The notes beneath the pieces are model-generated. The model did not search any database, was not told the DNA's origin, and was given only the letters and a program-made list of their open reading frames with translations. A stretch of DNA of 64,000 nt from the NCBI GenBank assembly GCA_963785755.1, contig CAWAXG010000013.1, positions 1,054,001-1,118,000 of the forward strand, given 5' to 3'. The first letter of the stretch is position 1. Every line of letters starts with the position of its first letter. This stretch comes from JACCXG01 sp963785755. GTDB lineage: Bacteria; Acidobacteriota; Vicinamibacteria; Vicinamibacterales; 2-12-FULL-66-21. Made by a program: the position numbers and the translations under genes. Shown in pieces: positions 40,992 through 49,624 of the stretch.

Positions 40992-42004
40992 CAGAGACGA
41001 TCCTTTCCGGGGCTGTGCAGCCCGAAGAATTCATACGCGCGGGACGTCGCGACCCGGCCCCGCGGCGTCCGTTCGAGAAAGCCGATCTGCAGGAGAAACG
41101 GCTCGTAGATGTCTTCGATCGCGTCGCGCTCCTCGCTGAGCGCCGCGGCCAGGCTGCCCAGACCGACCGGGCCGCCGCTGAACTTCTCGATGATCGTCAG
41201 CAGCAGGCGGCGGTCGACTTCGTCGAAGCCGTGCCGGTCCACCTGCAGCATCTCGAGCGCCCGGTTCGCCACTTCCTGCGTAATGCGGCCGTCTGCGCGC
41301 ACCTGCGCGTAATCCCGCACGCGACGGAGCAGGCGATTGGCGACTCGCGGGGTGCCGCGCGAGCGGGTCGCGATCTCGCGGGCCGCGTCGGGCTCGATCG
41401 GCGAACCGAGGATTCGAGCCGACCGCAGCACGATCTCGCGGATGTTGTCGTCGCTGTAGTAGTCGAGCCGCATGATGATGCCGAACCGGCCACGAAGCGG
41501 CGACGTGAGCAGCCCCGTTCGGGTGGTCGCACCGATGAGCGTGAACCGCTGCAGCGGGATCTTGACCGACCTCGCTCCGGGCCCTTCGCCGATCATGATG
41601 TCGAGCTCATAGTCCTCCATCGCCGGATAGAGAATCTCTTCGATCGCCGGCGCCATCCGGTGGACTTCGTCGATGAAGAGCACCTCGCGCGCCTGAAGGT
41701 TGCTCAGCATCCCGGCGAGATCGCCCGGGCGCTCGATCACCGGCCCCGCCGACGGCCGGACGGCCACGCCGAGCTCGTTCGCGATGACGTGTGCCAGCGT
41801 CGTCTTGCCGAGCCCGGGCGGACCATAGAGCAGCACGTGGTCGAGCGCCTCGCCGCGCTGGCGGGCGGCCGTGATCGCCACATGCAGGTTTTCCTTGAGG
41901 TGATCCTGGCCGATGTAGTCGTCGAGCGTCCGCGGCCGGAGCCCGGTTTGGTACTGGACGTCTTCGTCGACGCGTGCGGCCGTGACCAGGCGATCGTCGG
42001 GCAT
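40988..42004 (-). CDS. ruvB: Holliday junction branch migration ATPase RuvB
   Basis: RuvB is the AAA+ motor that drives branch migration with RuvA. The 338-residue protein has LRPRTLDDYIGQDHLKENL, Walker A GPPGLGKTTLAHV, Walker B LFIDEVHRM, sensor 1 IGATTRTGLLTSPLRGRFG and the winged-helix C-terminus with GPVGLGSLAAAL and FLERTPRGRVAT. It is 6 nt downstream of ruvA. Confidence 0.97.
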   Translation of the reverse strand: MPDDRLVTAARVDEDVQYQTGLRPRTLDDYIGQDHLKENLHVAITAARQRGEALDHVLLYGPPGLGKTTLAHVIANELGVAVRPSAGPVIERPGDLAGMLSNLQAREVLFIDEVHRMAPAIEEILYPAMEDYELDIMIGEGPGARSVKIPLQRFTLIGATTRTGLLTSPLRGRFGIIMRLDYYSDDNIREIVLRSARILGSPIEPDAAREIATRSRGTPRVANRLLRRVRDYAQVRADGRITQEVANRALEMLQVDRHGFDEVDRRLLLTIIEKFSGGPVGLGSLAAALSEERDAIEDIYEPFLLQIGFLERTPRGRVATSRAYEFFGLHSPGKDRLW

Positions 42005-42010
42005 TTCCGT

Positions 42011-42613
42011 CTAGGCCTTCATCAGCGCGCGCAGGACGGCCTTCAGGGCGTCCTCGAAGCGCTCCGCCGGTCGTTCCTTGAGCACTTTCTCGACCGCCTT
42101 CTCGGCAGCGCCGCGTTGATATCCGAGGTTGATCAGCGCCGACAGCAGATCGTCCCGTAGTTGATCTTCCGGCGTGGACGCCGCCGGAGCCGGATCGACG
42201 GCCTGCAGCGACACCGGCAGCCGGTCCTTCAACTCGAGACCGATGCGCTCGGCGGTCTTCTTCCCGACTCCAGGAATCGCCGTCAGGCGCGCGACGTCCT
42301 GCAGCCTGACCGCGCGTATCAATTCACCAGGCTCGATCCCCGACAATACCGCAAGCGCGAGCTTGGGGCCGACTCCATTGATCGCAATCAGCCGCTCGAA
42401 CAGATCCTGCTCGAGCTTGGTGATGAATCCGTAGAGGGCCAGCACGTCCTCACGGACGTGGGTGTGCGTGCGCAGCGTCACCGGCGCACCCGCCTCGCCA
42501 AGCGCGTAGAAGGTCGAGAGCGGGACCAGCACCTCGTACCCGACACCCCCGACGTCGACGATCAGCCTGCTGGGCGTCTTCTCGACCAGCGTGCCGCGAA
42601 GGTGGCCAATCAT
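42011..42613 (-). CDS. ruvA: Holliday junction DNA-binding protein RuvA
   Basis: RuvA binds four-way junctions and recruits RuvB. The 200-residue protein starts MIGHLRGTLVEK, with an OB-fold (VDVGGVGYEVLVP, RTHTHVREDVLALYGF) and two helix-hairpin-helix motifs (INGVGPKLALAVLSG; AIPGVGKKTAERIGLELKD). A C-terminal domain III contacts RuvB. An acidic pin is present in the OB domain. The 79-nt gap to ruvC contains no obvious element. Confidence 0.97.
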   Translation of the reverse strand: MIGHLRGTLVEKTPSRLIVDVGGVGYEVLVPLSTFYALGEAGAPVTLRTHTHVREDVLALYGFITKLEQDLFERLIAINGVGPKLALAVLSGIEPGELIRAVRLQDVARLTAIPGVGKKTAERIGLELKDRLPVSLQAVDPAPAASTPEDQLRDDLLSALINLGYQRGAAEKAVEKVLKERPAERFEDALKAVLRALMKA

Positions 42614-42692
42614 CGGCCTGCGAGTTGCTCCACGGGCGCAACGCGTGACGGAATCGGGAACGGCAGCAATCCTGGCAAGGTGATCGATCGAA

Positions 42693-43229
42693 TCAGGGCC
42701 GATAGTGCCGCCACGATCGTGCCGGGCTCCGTGCTTCCGACGTCGCGCGTCCGACCCCGCTCGTGGTGCTGTGGATGTGGCACACCGCAACAGCCAGGGC
42801 ATCGGCGACGTCGTGTGGCGACGGCCTCGAGTCCAGGCCCAGGAGCAGTTTGATCATCTCCTGCACCTGCGGCTTCTCGGCGCGCCCGTACCCGACCACG
42901 GCGCGTTTGATCTCGGCGGGGCTGTACTCGACCACCGGCAGGCCGACCTGCGAGGCCGCCAGAATCGCGACGCCCCGGGCATGCCCCAGCCGCAACGCGC
43001 TGCGCACGTTCCGCGCGTAGAAGATGTCCTCGATCGCCACGCACTCAGGCCGGTGGCGTTCCAGCAACGCTCTCAGGCCGGCGTGAATGGTCTGCAGCTT
43101 TTCGGGGAACGTCGCGCGGGCAGGGGCGGAAAGCGATCCACAGATGACGAGGCGATGGCGGGTACCGGCCGATTCGATGCAGCCGTACCCGGTACGCTCC
43201 GAGCCGGGATCGATCCCGAAGATCCTCAC
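42693..43229 (-). CDS. ruvC: Holliday junction resolvase RuvC
   Basis: RuvC cuts Holliday junctions. The 178-residue protein has the acidic active site in RIFGIDPGSERTGYG (first Asp), CVAIEDIFYARN (Glu) and SPHDVADALAVAVCH (two Asp), plus AEIKRAVVGYGRAEKPQVQ. The start is a GTG at 43229 that overlaps the yebC stop (GTGA), giving the usual N-terminus. The order yebC-ruvC-ruvA-ruvB is common in bacteria. Confidence 0.96.
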   Translation of the reverse strand: MRIFGIDPGSERTGYGCIESAGTRHRLVICGSLSAPARATFPEKLQTIHAGLRALLERHRPECVAIEDIFYARNVRSALRLGHARGVAILAASQVGLPVVEYSPAEIKRAVVGYGRAEKPQVQEMIKLLLGLDSRPSPHDVADALAVAVCHIHSTTSGVGRATSEARSPARSWRHYRP

Positions 43230-43975
43230 GCCAAAGAGGCCTCGATCTCCTTCTCTTCGATGTCGGCGTTCGACCACACCTTCTTGGTGTCTTCGTGCTC
43301 TTCGATCGCTTCCATCAGCTTGACCATCTGATGCGCCGGCTTGCCTTCGAGCTTGACATAGTTCTGCGGCAGCATCGCGATCTCGGCGGCGCCCGGCTCG
43401 ATGCCCAGGCCCTTTACCGCCTCGAGCACCTTCTGGAACGCGTCGGGCGCAGAGACAATCTCCCAGTTGTCGCCGTCGTCGCGCAGATCGTCGGCGCCAG
43501 CCTCCACGGCAGCGGCCATCAGCGTGTCCTCGTCCGACTGGGCTTTGTCGACGACGACGTAGCCCTTCTTGTCGAACATCCAGGCGACGCTGTTCTCGGC
43601 CGCGAGGTTGCCGCCGTACTTGCTGAGCAGATGCCGCATCTCGCCGACCGTCCGGTTCTTGTTGTCGGTCAGCGTCTCGATGATCAGCGCGGCGCCGCCC
43701 GGACCGTACGCCTCGTAGTTGATCTCTTCGTAGGACACGCCCGGCAGCTCGCCGGTGCCGCGCTGGATGGCGCGCTTGATGTTGTCGGCCGGCATGTTGA
43801 CCGATTTCGCCTCCGCCACCACCGTACGGAGCCGCGGATTACTGTCGACGTCGCCCCCGCCGGCGCGAGCCGCCACCGTCAACTCCTTGATGATGCGCGT
43901 GAAGACCTTCCCCCGCTTGGCGTCGGCCGCGCCCTTCTTGTGCTTGATGGTGTGCCACTTGGAATGGCCGGACAT
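43226..43975 (-). CDS. yebC: YebC/PmpR family protein
   Basis: A 249-residue YebC/PmpR-family protein, described in different bacteria as a transcriptional regulator or a translation factor that relieves ribosome stalling. It has the unmistakable start SGHSKWHTIKHKKGAADAKR, GKVFTRIIKELTVAAR, NMPADNIKRAIQRGTGEL, YEAYGPGGAALIIE and DNKNRTVGEMRHLLSKYGGN. It leads the ruvC-ruvA-ruvB-fabH run. A hairpin and T-rich stretch lie just upstream. Confidence 0.95.
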   Translation of the reverse strand: MSGHSKWHTIKHKKGAADAKRGKVFTRIIKELTVAARAGGGDVDSNPRLRTVVAEAKSVNMPADNIKRAIQRGTGELPGVSYEEINYEAYGPGGAALIIETLTDNKNRTVGEMRHLLSKYGGNLAAENSVAWMFDKKGYVVVDKAQSDEDTLMAAAVEAGADDLRDDGDNWEIVSAPDAFQKVLEAVKGLGIEPGAAEIAMLPQNYVKLEGKPAHQMVKLMEAIEEHEDTKKVWSNADIEEKEIEASLA

Positions 43976-44014
43976 CGCAGATCCCCCGATTTGCTCAGAA
44001 AAAACCGCTCAAAT

Positions 44015-44050
44015 GCCTGCCCATGCTACCACGAAACGCGCTGGGCAGGC
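44015..44050 (-). terminator. Hairpin with downstream T-rich tract upstream of yebC
   Basis: A perfect 9-bp inverted repeat (gcctgccca / tgggcaggc) with an 18-nt loop lies about 40-75 nt upstream of yebC. Read on the minus strand it is followed within about 10 nt by a run of six T. It may terminate transcription from upstream minus-strand genes or act as a yebC leader hairpin. Confidence 0.5.
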
Positions 44051-44117
44051 CGACCGGCGCCGGGCAAGTTTCACCAGCAGCCACCCTCGTCTCCTGTTGG
44101 TTTCTCGAGGCCGCCGC

Positions 44118-44373
44118 TCATGGGGTTTCGAGCATCGCCAGCCGTTCGAGGGCGACCTGGCCGTGCTCGGCGAGCGGATCTCGCTGGCCGCTGACCGGGC
44201 GCACCGTCAGCTGCGCGGACGCGAGCAGCGCTTCGAGATCGCCGCGCGGGATCGACGCGCAGCGGGATGCCGTTGACGGTGCACGCAACGCCGCGGCGCG
44301 ACAGCAGCGCGCGAACGAGCGGCTCGCGCAAGCGCCGAACCGAACGGGCCGCGCCGATCAGCAAACCCAGCAT
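44118..44373 (-). pseudogene. Remnant of a methyltransferase-like gene
   Basis: The N-terminal frame reads MLGLLIGAARSVRRLREPLV and VACTVNGIPLRVDP, which resembles the start of FkbM-type methyltransferases. Similarity is lost after about 43 codons. A second frame then reads GDLEALLASAQLTVRPVSG and ends ERLAMLETP with a TGA at 44118. A one-base shift would join them, but the total of about 85 residues is far too short for a methyltransferase, so an internal deletion plus frameshift is the likely history. It lies 6 nt after the next methyltransferase gene in the same direction. Low certainty. Confidence 0.35.
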
Positions 44374-44379
44374 GCGACC

Positions 44380-45141
44380 TCACCGCTTCCGCGCCAGGAT
44401 GATCCAGACGTCGGCGCGCTCGTCGAACGGCCCGCCGGCGTAGTCGCCGAGCACGGCATCGATGCGGAACCCGGCGAGCTCGAGCCGGTGCCGCATCTGC
44501 GCCACCGTTATCGTGCGAAAGGTCAGCGAAAAGCGTTTCACCGCTCTGCGCGAGCCGCGCCGCTCTTCGTATTCCTGATCGAAGATCGTCAGTCCCTGGC
44601 GGCGATCCTGCCGGACCGATTCGGTCAGCCGGACGCGGCTGGGGCCGCGCCGCCCCGACAGGCTGACCCGACGCTCGTATTCCGCCCAGCGCGGCAGGTC
44701 CGGCACGAGATCGATCGCGAACAGCCCCCCGCGTGGCAACACACCATGAACGGCCGCGAGCGTCGCACGGAGATCGCGCTCGCGCGTCAGCGACTGCAGC
44801 ATGCCGTACGGCGCCATGACGAGATCGAATTTGACACGGCGCCGGAACGGCAGGTGGCGGATGTCGCCGCGCACGAGCATGGCCGACAGCCGCGCCCGGC
44901 GCAGCCGCTGGCGCGCGCGTGCCAGCATCGGCGCCGAACGATCGATCCCTACGATGTGCGCGCCGGCACGCGCAACGGGCGCGGTGATCCGTCCAGTGCC
45001 GCATCCGAGCTCCAGCACGAGGCCGTCCTGCGCGGCGGCCAGGCGCTGCCAGAACGCCACGTCCCGCCTGGCGACGGTCTGCGCGTTCTCCCAGTCGTAG
45101 AACGGGGCGTAGTCGTCCCAGCCCTGCCAGCCTTCAGCCAT
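44380..45141 (-). CDS. Class I SAM-dependent methyltransferase
   Basis: A 253-residue methyltransferase. Motif I is LVLELGCGTGRITAPVARAG, followed by VGIDRSAPMLARARQRL, GDIRHLPF and FDLVMAPYGMLQSL. The C-terminal half (TFRTITVAQMRHRLELAGF) is typical of small-molecule methyltransferases in this family. The substrate is unknown. It follows another methyltransferase gene by 19 nt. Confidence 0.85.
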   Translation of the reverse strand: MAEGWQGWDDYAPFYDWENAQTVARRDVAFWQRLAAAQDGLVLELGCGTGRITAPVARAGAHIVGIDRSAPMLARARQRLRRARLSAMLVRGDIRHLPFRRRVKFDLVMAPYGMLQSLTRERDLRATLAAVHGVLPRGGLFAIDLVPDLPRWAEYERRVSLSGRRGPSRVRLTESVRQDRRQGLTIFDQEYEERRGSRRAVKRFSLTFRTITVAQMRHRLELAGFRIDAVLGDYAGGPFDERADVWIILARKR

Positions 45142-45160
45142 CGCGCCTCACGCCGGCGAT

Positions 45161-46018
45161 CTACTGTTCCCGCTGTCCGACGACACCGAAGAGGAGAGTG
45201 CTGTGAATCTCGACGAATCCTGCGCCGGCCGCCGCGGCGGCGATCCTGTACTCCTCGAGTGCCCGCAGGTACTCTGCTCCGATGGAGCGAACGGCGGGAT
45301 CCGATGAAGAGGCGATGGCCGCCTCGATGGCCACGCGGCGCGCACTCCAGACGGCCGGCTCCGGCGGACCGAGGCGCGAGACGGATACCGGAAACAACTG
45401 CACTTCGAGCGGTTCGATTCCGGCTGACGCGAACCACGTCGGCAGCCGCGGTCCGACCTTCGGCTCCCATGTTTCACCGCGGCCGCGCGCCAGCGCATCG
45501 AAGAACCGGTTCGCCATCGCGAACGCGTTCATTCCAGCTGGAATCGAGCTGTGCCAGTACCTCGCGGAGTTATCCGGTTCCACCGCCACGATGCGGCCGC
45601 CCGGACGGGTGACGCGGACGAACTCGCGGAGCGCTTCGCTGCTTTCGCTGATGTGTTGGAGGACCGCGACACAGAACGTCGAGTCGAACGTGCCGTCGCG
45701 GAACGGCAGATGACAGGCGTCGGCGGCGGCAAACGAGGCGCGCAGGTTGTGGCCGTCGGCGGTCCGCTCCGCGATCGCGCTGCGCTCGGCGACCAGGTCG
45801 ACGCCGATCAGGGTGACCTGCGACATGCGCAGCCGGGACAGTCGCAGCTCAGCCGTCCCGGTCCCGGATCCGACGTCGAGGATGCGGTTCCCCGCGCGCG
45901 GTCTCAGACGCTCTGCCAGGAACGTGGTGAACGCATCGTCCCACCACTCATCGCGAACGTGCTTGAGGGTTGCGGAGGTCAGCGCATCGACCGTGCGCGC
46001 CCTGGATGCCACCGGCAT
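45161..46018 (-). CDS. Class I SAM-dependent methyltransferase (UbiE/Methyltransf_11-like)
   Basis: A 285-residue methyltransferase with motif I NRILDVGSGTGTAELRLS, IGVDLVAERSAIAERTA, AADACHLPFRDGTFDSTFC, VLQHISESSEALREFVRV and RPGGRIVAVEPDN. This is the Methyltransf_11 pattern. A C-terminal all-alpha part of about 100 residues may shape the substrate site. Paired with the downstream methyltransferase, it could belong to a lipid or secondary-metabolite modification unit; there is no direct evidence. Confidence 0.85.
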   Translation of the reverse strand: MPVASRARTVDALTSATLKHVRDEWWDDAFTTFLAERLRPRAGNRILDVGSGTGTAELRLSRLRMSQVTLIGVDLVAERSAIAERTADGHNLRASFAAADACHLPFRDGTFDSTFCVAVLQHISESSEALREFVRVTRPGGRIVAVEPDNSARYWHSSIPAGMNAFAMANRFFDALARGRGETWEPKVGPRLPTWFASAGIEPLEVQLFPVSVSRLGPPEPAVWSARRVAIEAAIASSSDPAVRSIGAEYLRALEEYRIAAAAAGAGFVEIHSTLLFGVVGQREQ

Positions 46019-46032
46019 GGGCGGCTAATCTA

Positions 46033-46290
46033 TCACACGGCTCGAAGCCGGGGCGGGCCGCCCTGACGGGCTCCGCCACGACTGCGGACAGGCGAGCGTG
46101 TCGCGTGATCGTCACGTCGAACGACGTCGTCTCCCGAGGTGTAGGAGATCGTTCGCTGGTCCGCCGCGAGGTCGAACCGATTCGCACCCCTCGAGATGCT
46201 GTAGCTGTCGATCAGCGCTCCGGCGGAGTTGAGCTTCAACAACTGCTTGGTGCCGTTCGTCGTTCTGACGCAGCGTAGCCGCTGGCGTCG
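46033..46290 (-). pseudogene. Degraded fragment of a beta-propeller-type protein
   Basis: On the minus strand, one frame reads TKQLLKLNSAGALIDSYSIS, then GANRFDLAADQRTISYTSGDD, which resembles one blade of NHL/SBBP-type propeller proteins. The matching continuation FDVTITRHARL is in another frame. The fragment lacks a start and is far shorter than any such protein. The whole 46019-46817 segment has no intact gene, so this is a decayed insertion point or gene relic. Confidence 0.45.
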
Positions 46291-46660
46291 AAGAGCACGG
46301 CCTGGACCAGACCTCTCACCCTGCCGCCGGCGAAGCGCATTGGTCGTCGACGTCAGACAGTGTGCTGCCGTCGAAGCCGTCCAGAGAGGTTCACGTCGAC
46401 GGCGCAGCCGGCCGGGAAGGCGCGTGCCGCGACAGTTTCACCCCGCGGCGTTCCGTCGGCGCCGAACGCGACATCCTCGCCCCGCATCAACGGCTGCTTC
46501 ATCGCGGGCATGGCATCGGCGACGGCCAAGGTCGCCCATGCGCCGGTCGCTGCAGGGGTAGTTGAAGGTTGAGACGGGGATGAACAGCCCGAGCAAAACG
46601 GCGGCGACGTTGGACGAAACCGGGCGTACGCGTGGACCGAAAGGTTCCCTATGGGGATAG
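46291..46660. other. Non-coding or degraded segment
   Basis: No intact gene is supported here. A minus-strand stretch reads MKQPLMRGEDVAFGADG and AARAFPAGCAVDVNLSG, which has normal codon use and may be a second gene relic. The surrounding frames change character abruptly. The motif ggaccgaaaggt occurs at about 46633 and again at 46801 just before the next gene; in both it can fold into a short stem with a GAAA tetraloop. Confidence 0.4.
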
Positions 46661-46704
46661 GGCCTTTAGGGGACAAAATAGTTACTGACTTTTTATGACT
46701 TAAT

Positions 46705-46770
46705 GTGACATAATTGACTTTTTTATGCAATACATGTAATCGAAGTCTCCGGAATCACGTATAATGTTCC
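46705..46770 (+). promoter_or_regulatory. Probable promoter of the exopolysaccharide locus
   Basis: A sharply AT-rich stretch (about 46665-46765) contains a perfect TATAAT at 46760-46765, about 50 nt before the start of the first gene of the locus. A TTGACT at 46714-46719 is too far away to pair with it. No good -35 lies 16-18 nt upstream of TATAAT, so the promoter may depend on an activator or use another sigma factor. Confidence 0.45.
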
Positions 46771-46817
46771 GGTTCCTGCCAGCATTTGCCTGACTCTCCA
46801 GGACCGAAAGGTCGAAG

Positions 46818-47318
46818 ATGAGCGCGGTGTTTCCTCGACTGGCGTTCCTCGCTTGCGTGACCGCTGCGTCACTGACGGCGGCGTCCGCAACGGCGGCGCA
46901 GCAGGCCTCGGGCGGCGTCACAGCCGTGATGCGGCAACCGGGCACCGTGACCGGCACGGCGTGGCACCGCGACAATACGCCGGTCTCTCACGCGTGGCTT
47001 CGCCTTCGCGATGTCGCCACCGGACGGATCGTCATCCGCACGCAGGCCGACGCGGCCGGCCGGTTCACCTTCAGGCCGGTGCCGTCTGGCACCTACCTTG
47101 TCGAACTCGTCGACGAGAGCGACCGGATTCTCGGTGCCGGTCAGATGGTCGCCGTGGAACCTGGCGAGACGGTCGCAACATTCATTCGACTGGGACCGCA
47201 GATCCCCTGGTACTCGGGATTCTTCAGCAAGGTAGCTGCCGCGGCCGTCGCCTCGGCGGCAGCGCTCGGGCTGACTGCCGTCGGCGACGGCCTTCAGCCG
47301 GCGAGCGCCAGGTTCTAA
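46818..47318 (+). CDS. Secreted protein with carboxypeptidase-regulatory-like domain
   Basis: A 166-residue protein with a signal peptide (LAFLACVTAASLTAASATAA). It carries one CarboxypepD_reg-like beta-sandwich: GTVTGTAWHRDNTPVSHAWL, TQADAAGRFTFRPVPSGTY and LVELVDESDRILG. A hydrophobic C-terminal helix (VAAAAVASAAALGLTAVG) follows and could anchor it. Such single-domain proteins are often found beside exopolysaccharide genes in this phylum; the exact role is unknown. It is 9 nt upstream of the Wzc-like gene. The ATG is preceded by GAAAGG. Confidence 0.75.
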   Translation: MSAVFPRLAFLACVTAASLTAASATAAQQASGGVTAVMRQPGTVTGTAWHRDNTPVSHAWLRLRDVATGRIVIRTQADAAGRFTFRPVPSGTYLVELVDESDRILGAGQMVAVEPGETVATFIRLGPQIPWYSGFFSKVAAAAVASAAALGLTAVGDGLQPASARF

Positions 47319-47327
47319 GGGTTGCGC

Positions 47328-49575
47328 ATGGCTAGCTCTCGACAGTTCAGTCCGGTGCCCAGCAAGGATCTCGCCGCAACGACCGGCGCGGCGATGTTGG
47401 ACACCATGCCCGAAGTTCACCTGCTGGATCGGCTCGCGGTCGTGTTCAAGCACATGCGGCTGATTGCCGTGGTCTTCGCGGCCGTGGTCTCGGTCGCGAT
47501 GCTGGAGTCGGTACTCGGCGACGCCGCTCTACAAATCGCTGGCCCGCATCGTGATGCAGGACGAGCGGTCGACGGCCATCGGCACGCTGAATTCGACGGA
47601 TCCGGCGTACTGGCAGGATCCCGAGCCGTATTTCAACACCCAGTACCGCGTCCTCCAGAGCCGCGGCCTGGCGCGGCGCGTCGTCAAGACGATTCCCGCG
47701 CCGCCTGCGGCGGAGCCGAGCACGTTGACGCGAGTGATGGCGCTGCCGCGGCAGATGCTGAATCGCTGGAGCAGCGAGCCGCCGGCGAAGCCGGAATCAC
47801 CGGGCCGCGACGAGAGCGCGATCGAGAGCGCCGCAATTGGCGCGTTTCTCGGCGGCCTCGAGATCGTTCCGGTCAAAGGCACGCGGCTGGTCGAGATCGT
47901 CTACACCTCTCCCAGTCCGGAATACGCGGCGCTGGCGGCGAATACGGTCGCCAAGGAGTACGTGCAGCAGAACCTCGATTCGAAGCTGCTCAACACGAAC
48001 AACACGCTCGACTGGCTCAAGGCGGAGCTCGAGAAGCAGCGCACGAAGGTGGAAGCGGCGGAACGCGCGATGGCGAACTATCAGGAAGGCCAGAACGCGA
48101 TGTCGCTCGACAACCGTCAGAACATCGTGATCGCGCGGCTGAATTCGTTGAACGAGGCGGTGACGAAGGCCAAGACAGCGCGGCTCCAGAAAGAGTCGCT
48201 GCATCGTCAGCTTGGCAACGTCACGGCCGACACCGCTGGCGTGGACACGTTCCCGGTCGTGGCGCAGAACACGACGGTTCAGGATCTCAAGCAGCAGATC
48301 GCCCGGCTGAACTCGGACAAAGCCAACCTGAGACAGCGCCTGCAGGAAGCGCATCCCCAGGTGCAGACGATTAACACCCAGATCGAGGCCGCCAACGGGC
48401 GATTGAAGTCGGAGACGAACAAGGTCCTCGACGCCATCGCCAACGATTACCGCGCGGCCCTGGCGGAGGAACGAAGCCTGAGCGCGTCGCTCGAGGAGCA
48501 GAAGCACCAGGCGATGGATCTCAATCGCAAGAACATCAACTACAGCATCCTCGAGCGCGAAGCCGAAGGCGAGCGCAATGTCTACAACGCGCTGCTGCAG
48601 CAGGAAAAGGAATTGCGCGTGGTCAGCAACAGCCGCGCGAACAACGTGCAGCTGATGGATGCAGCGGAACTTCCGGGCGGACCTTATACGCCGAACCACG
48701 GCCGTGACTGGCTCATGGCGCTGGTCCTCGGGTTGGCGCTCGGCATCGGCCTCGCCTACACGATCGAGTACCTGGACGATACGGTCAAAATACCCGATGA
48801 CGTGACGCGCCGGCTGAAGCTGCCGCTGCTCGGGCTCGTGCCGGCGGTCCCTGGCGACGCGGTTCCAGTAATCACCAACCCGGTGCCGCACGACTTCGGT
48901 GAGTCGTTCCGATCGCTGCGGACGTCGCTCGTGTTCACGAACGGAACCGACGCCACGCGGGTGATTGCGGTAACCAGCACGCAACCGCTCGAAGGCAAGA
49001 CGACGACGGCGTGCAATCTGGCCGTGGCGCTCGCACTCGGCGGATCCCGCGTCATGTTGATCGACGCGGACATGCGGCGTTCCGGCCTGCACCGCACCAT
49101 GGGGCTGCAGAACGAGGTGGGACTGTCGCACGTGCTCAGCGGACAGGCGCGGGTACGCGAGGCCGTGCAGCGGACGAGCGAGCCCAACCTCTATGTGATG
49201 ACCGCCGGCCGCACCCCGCCGAATCCGTCGGAGCTGCTGTCGTCGGCGCGGATGCAGAACCTGATTGCGAACCTGCAGGGCGGGCCGTTCGACTGGGTTA
49301 TCATCGACACGCCGCCGGTGCTCGCGGTCACCGACGCGGTCATCATCGGCACCTACGTGTCGGGTCTCGTGTTCGTGGTCGGCGCCGAAATGACGCGGCG
49401 GGCCCATGCCGAGCGCGCGATCGAGACGATCCGAAGCGGCAAGCCGAACATCATCGGCGCGGTGCTGAATCGAGTGGATCTGAACCGCAACAAGTATTAC
49501 TACTCGCGCTATTACGGCTACCACTACAAGAGCTACTACGGCGGCGACCTACCGTCCGCTGGCGCCGCGGCCTGA
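47328..49575 (+). CDS. Wzc-like polysaccharide chain-length regulator and tyrosine autokinase, 1-nt frameshift
   Basis: Once corrected, this is a 748-residue inner-membrane co-polymerase with a BY-kinase domain. The N-terminus has the first transmembrane helix (LIAVVFAAVVSVAML). An extra G at 47510 before TAC breaks the frame; removing it gives ESYSATPLYKSLARIVM. A Wzz domain, long coiled coils, a GNVR region and a second helix (LMALVLGLALGIGLAYTIEYL) follow. The kinase has Walker A QPLEGKTTTACNLA, Walker A' LIDADMRRSGLHR and Walker B VIIDTPPVLAVTDA. The C-terminus is a tyrosine cluster (YYYSRYYGYHYKSYYGG), the autophosphorylation tail. It drives export and length control of the polysaccharide made by the downstream block. 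Confidence 0.92.
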
Positions 49576-49624
49576 TCGCGCGCCAGCGTACTGCCTTGCC
49601 GGGCTGCTCGCCGCCGCCACCGCG

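Noticed and set aside
46714..46765. TTGACT at 46714 and TATAAT at 46760 as one sigma-70 promoter
   Set aside because: The spacing is about 40 nt, far from the usual 16-18, so they cannot form one promoter.
46600..46817. c-di-GMP (GEMM-I) riboswitch before the exopolysaccharide genes
   Set aside because: The gaccgaaaggtc hairpin recalls the P2 tetraloop, but the conserved GCAAAGCC core and second stem are absent.
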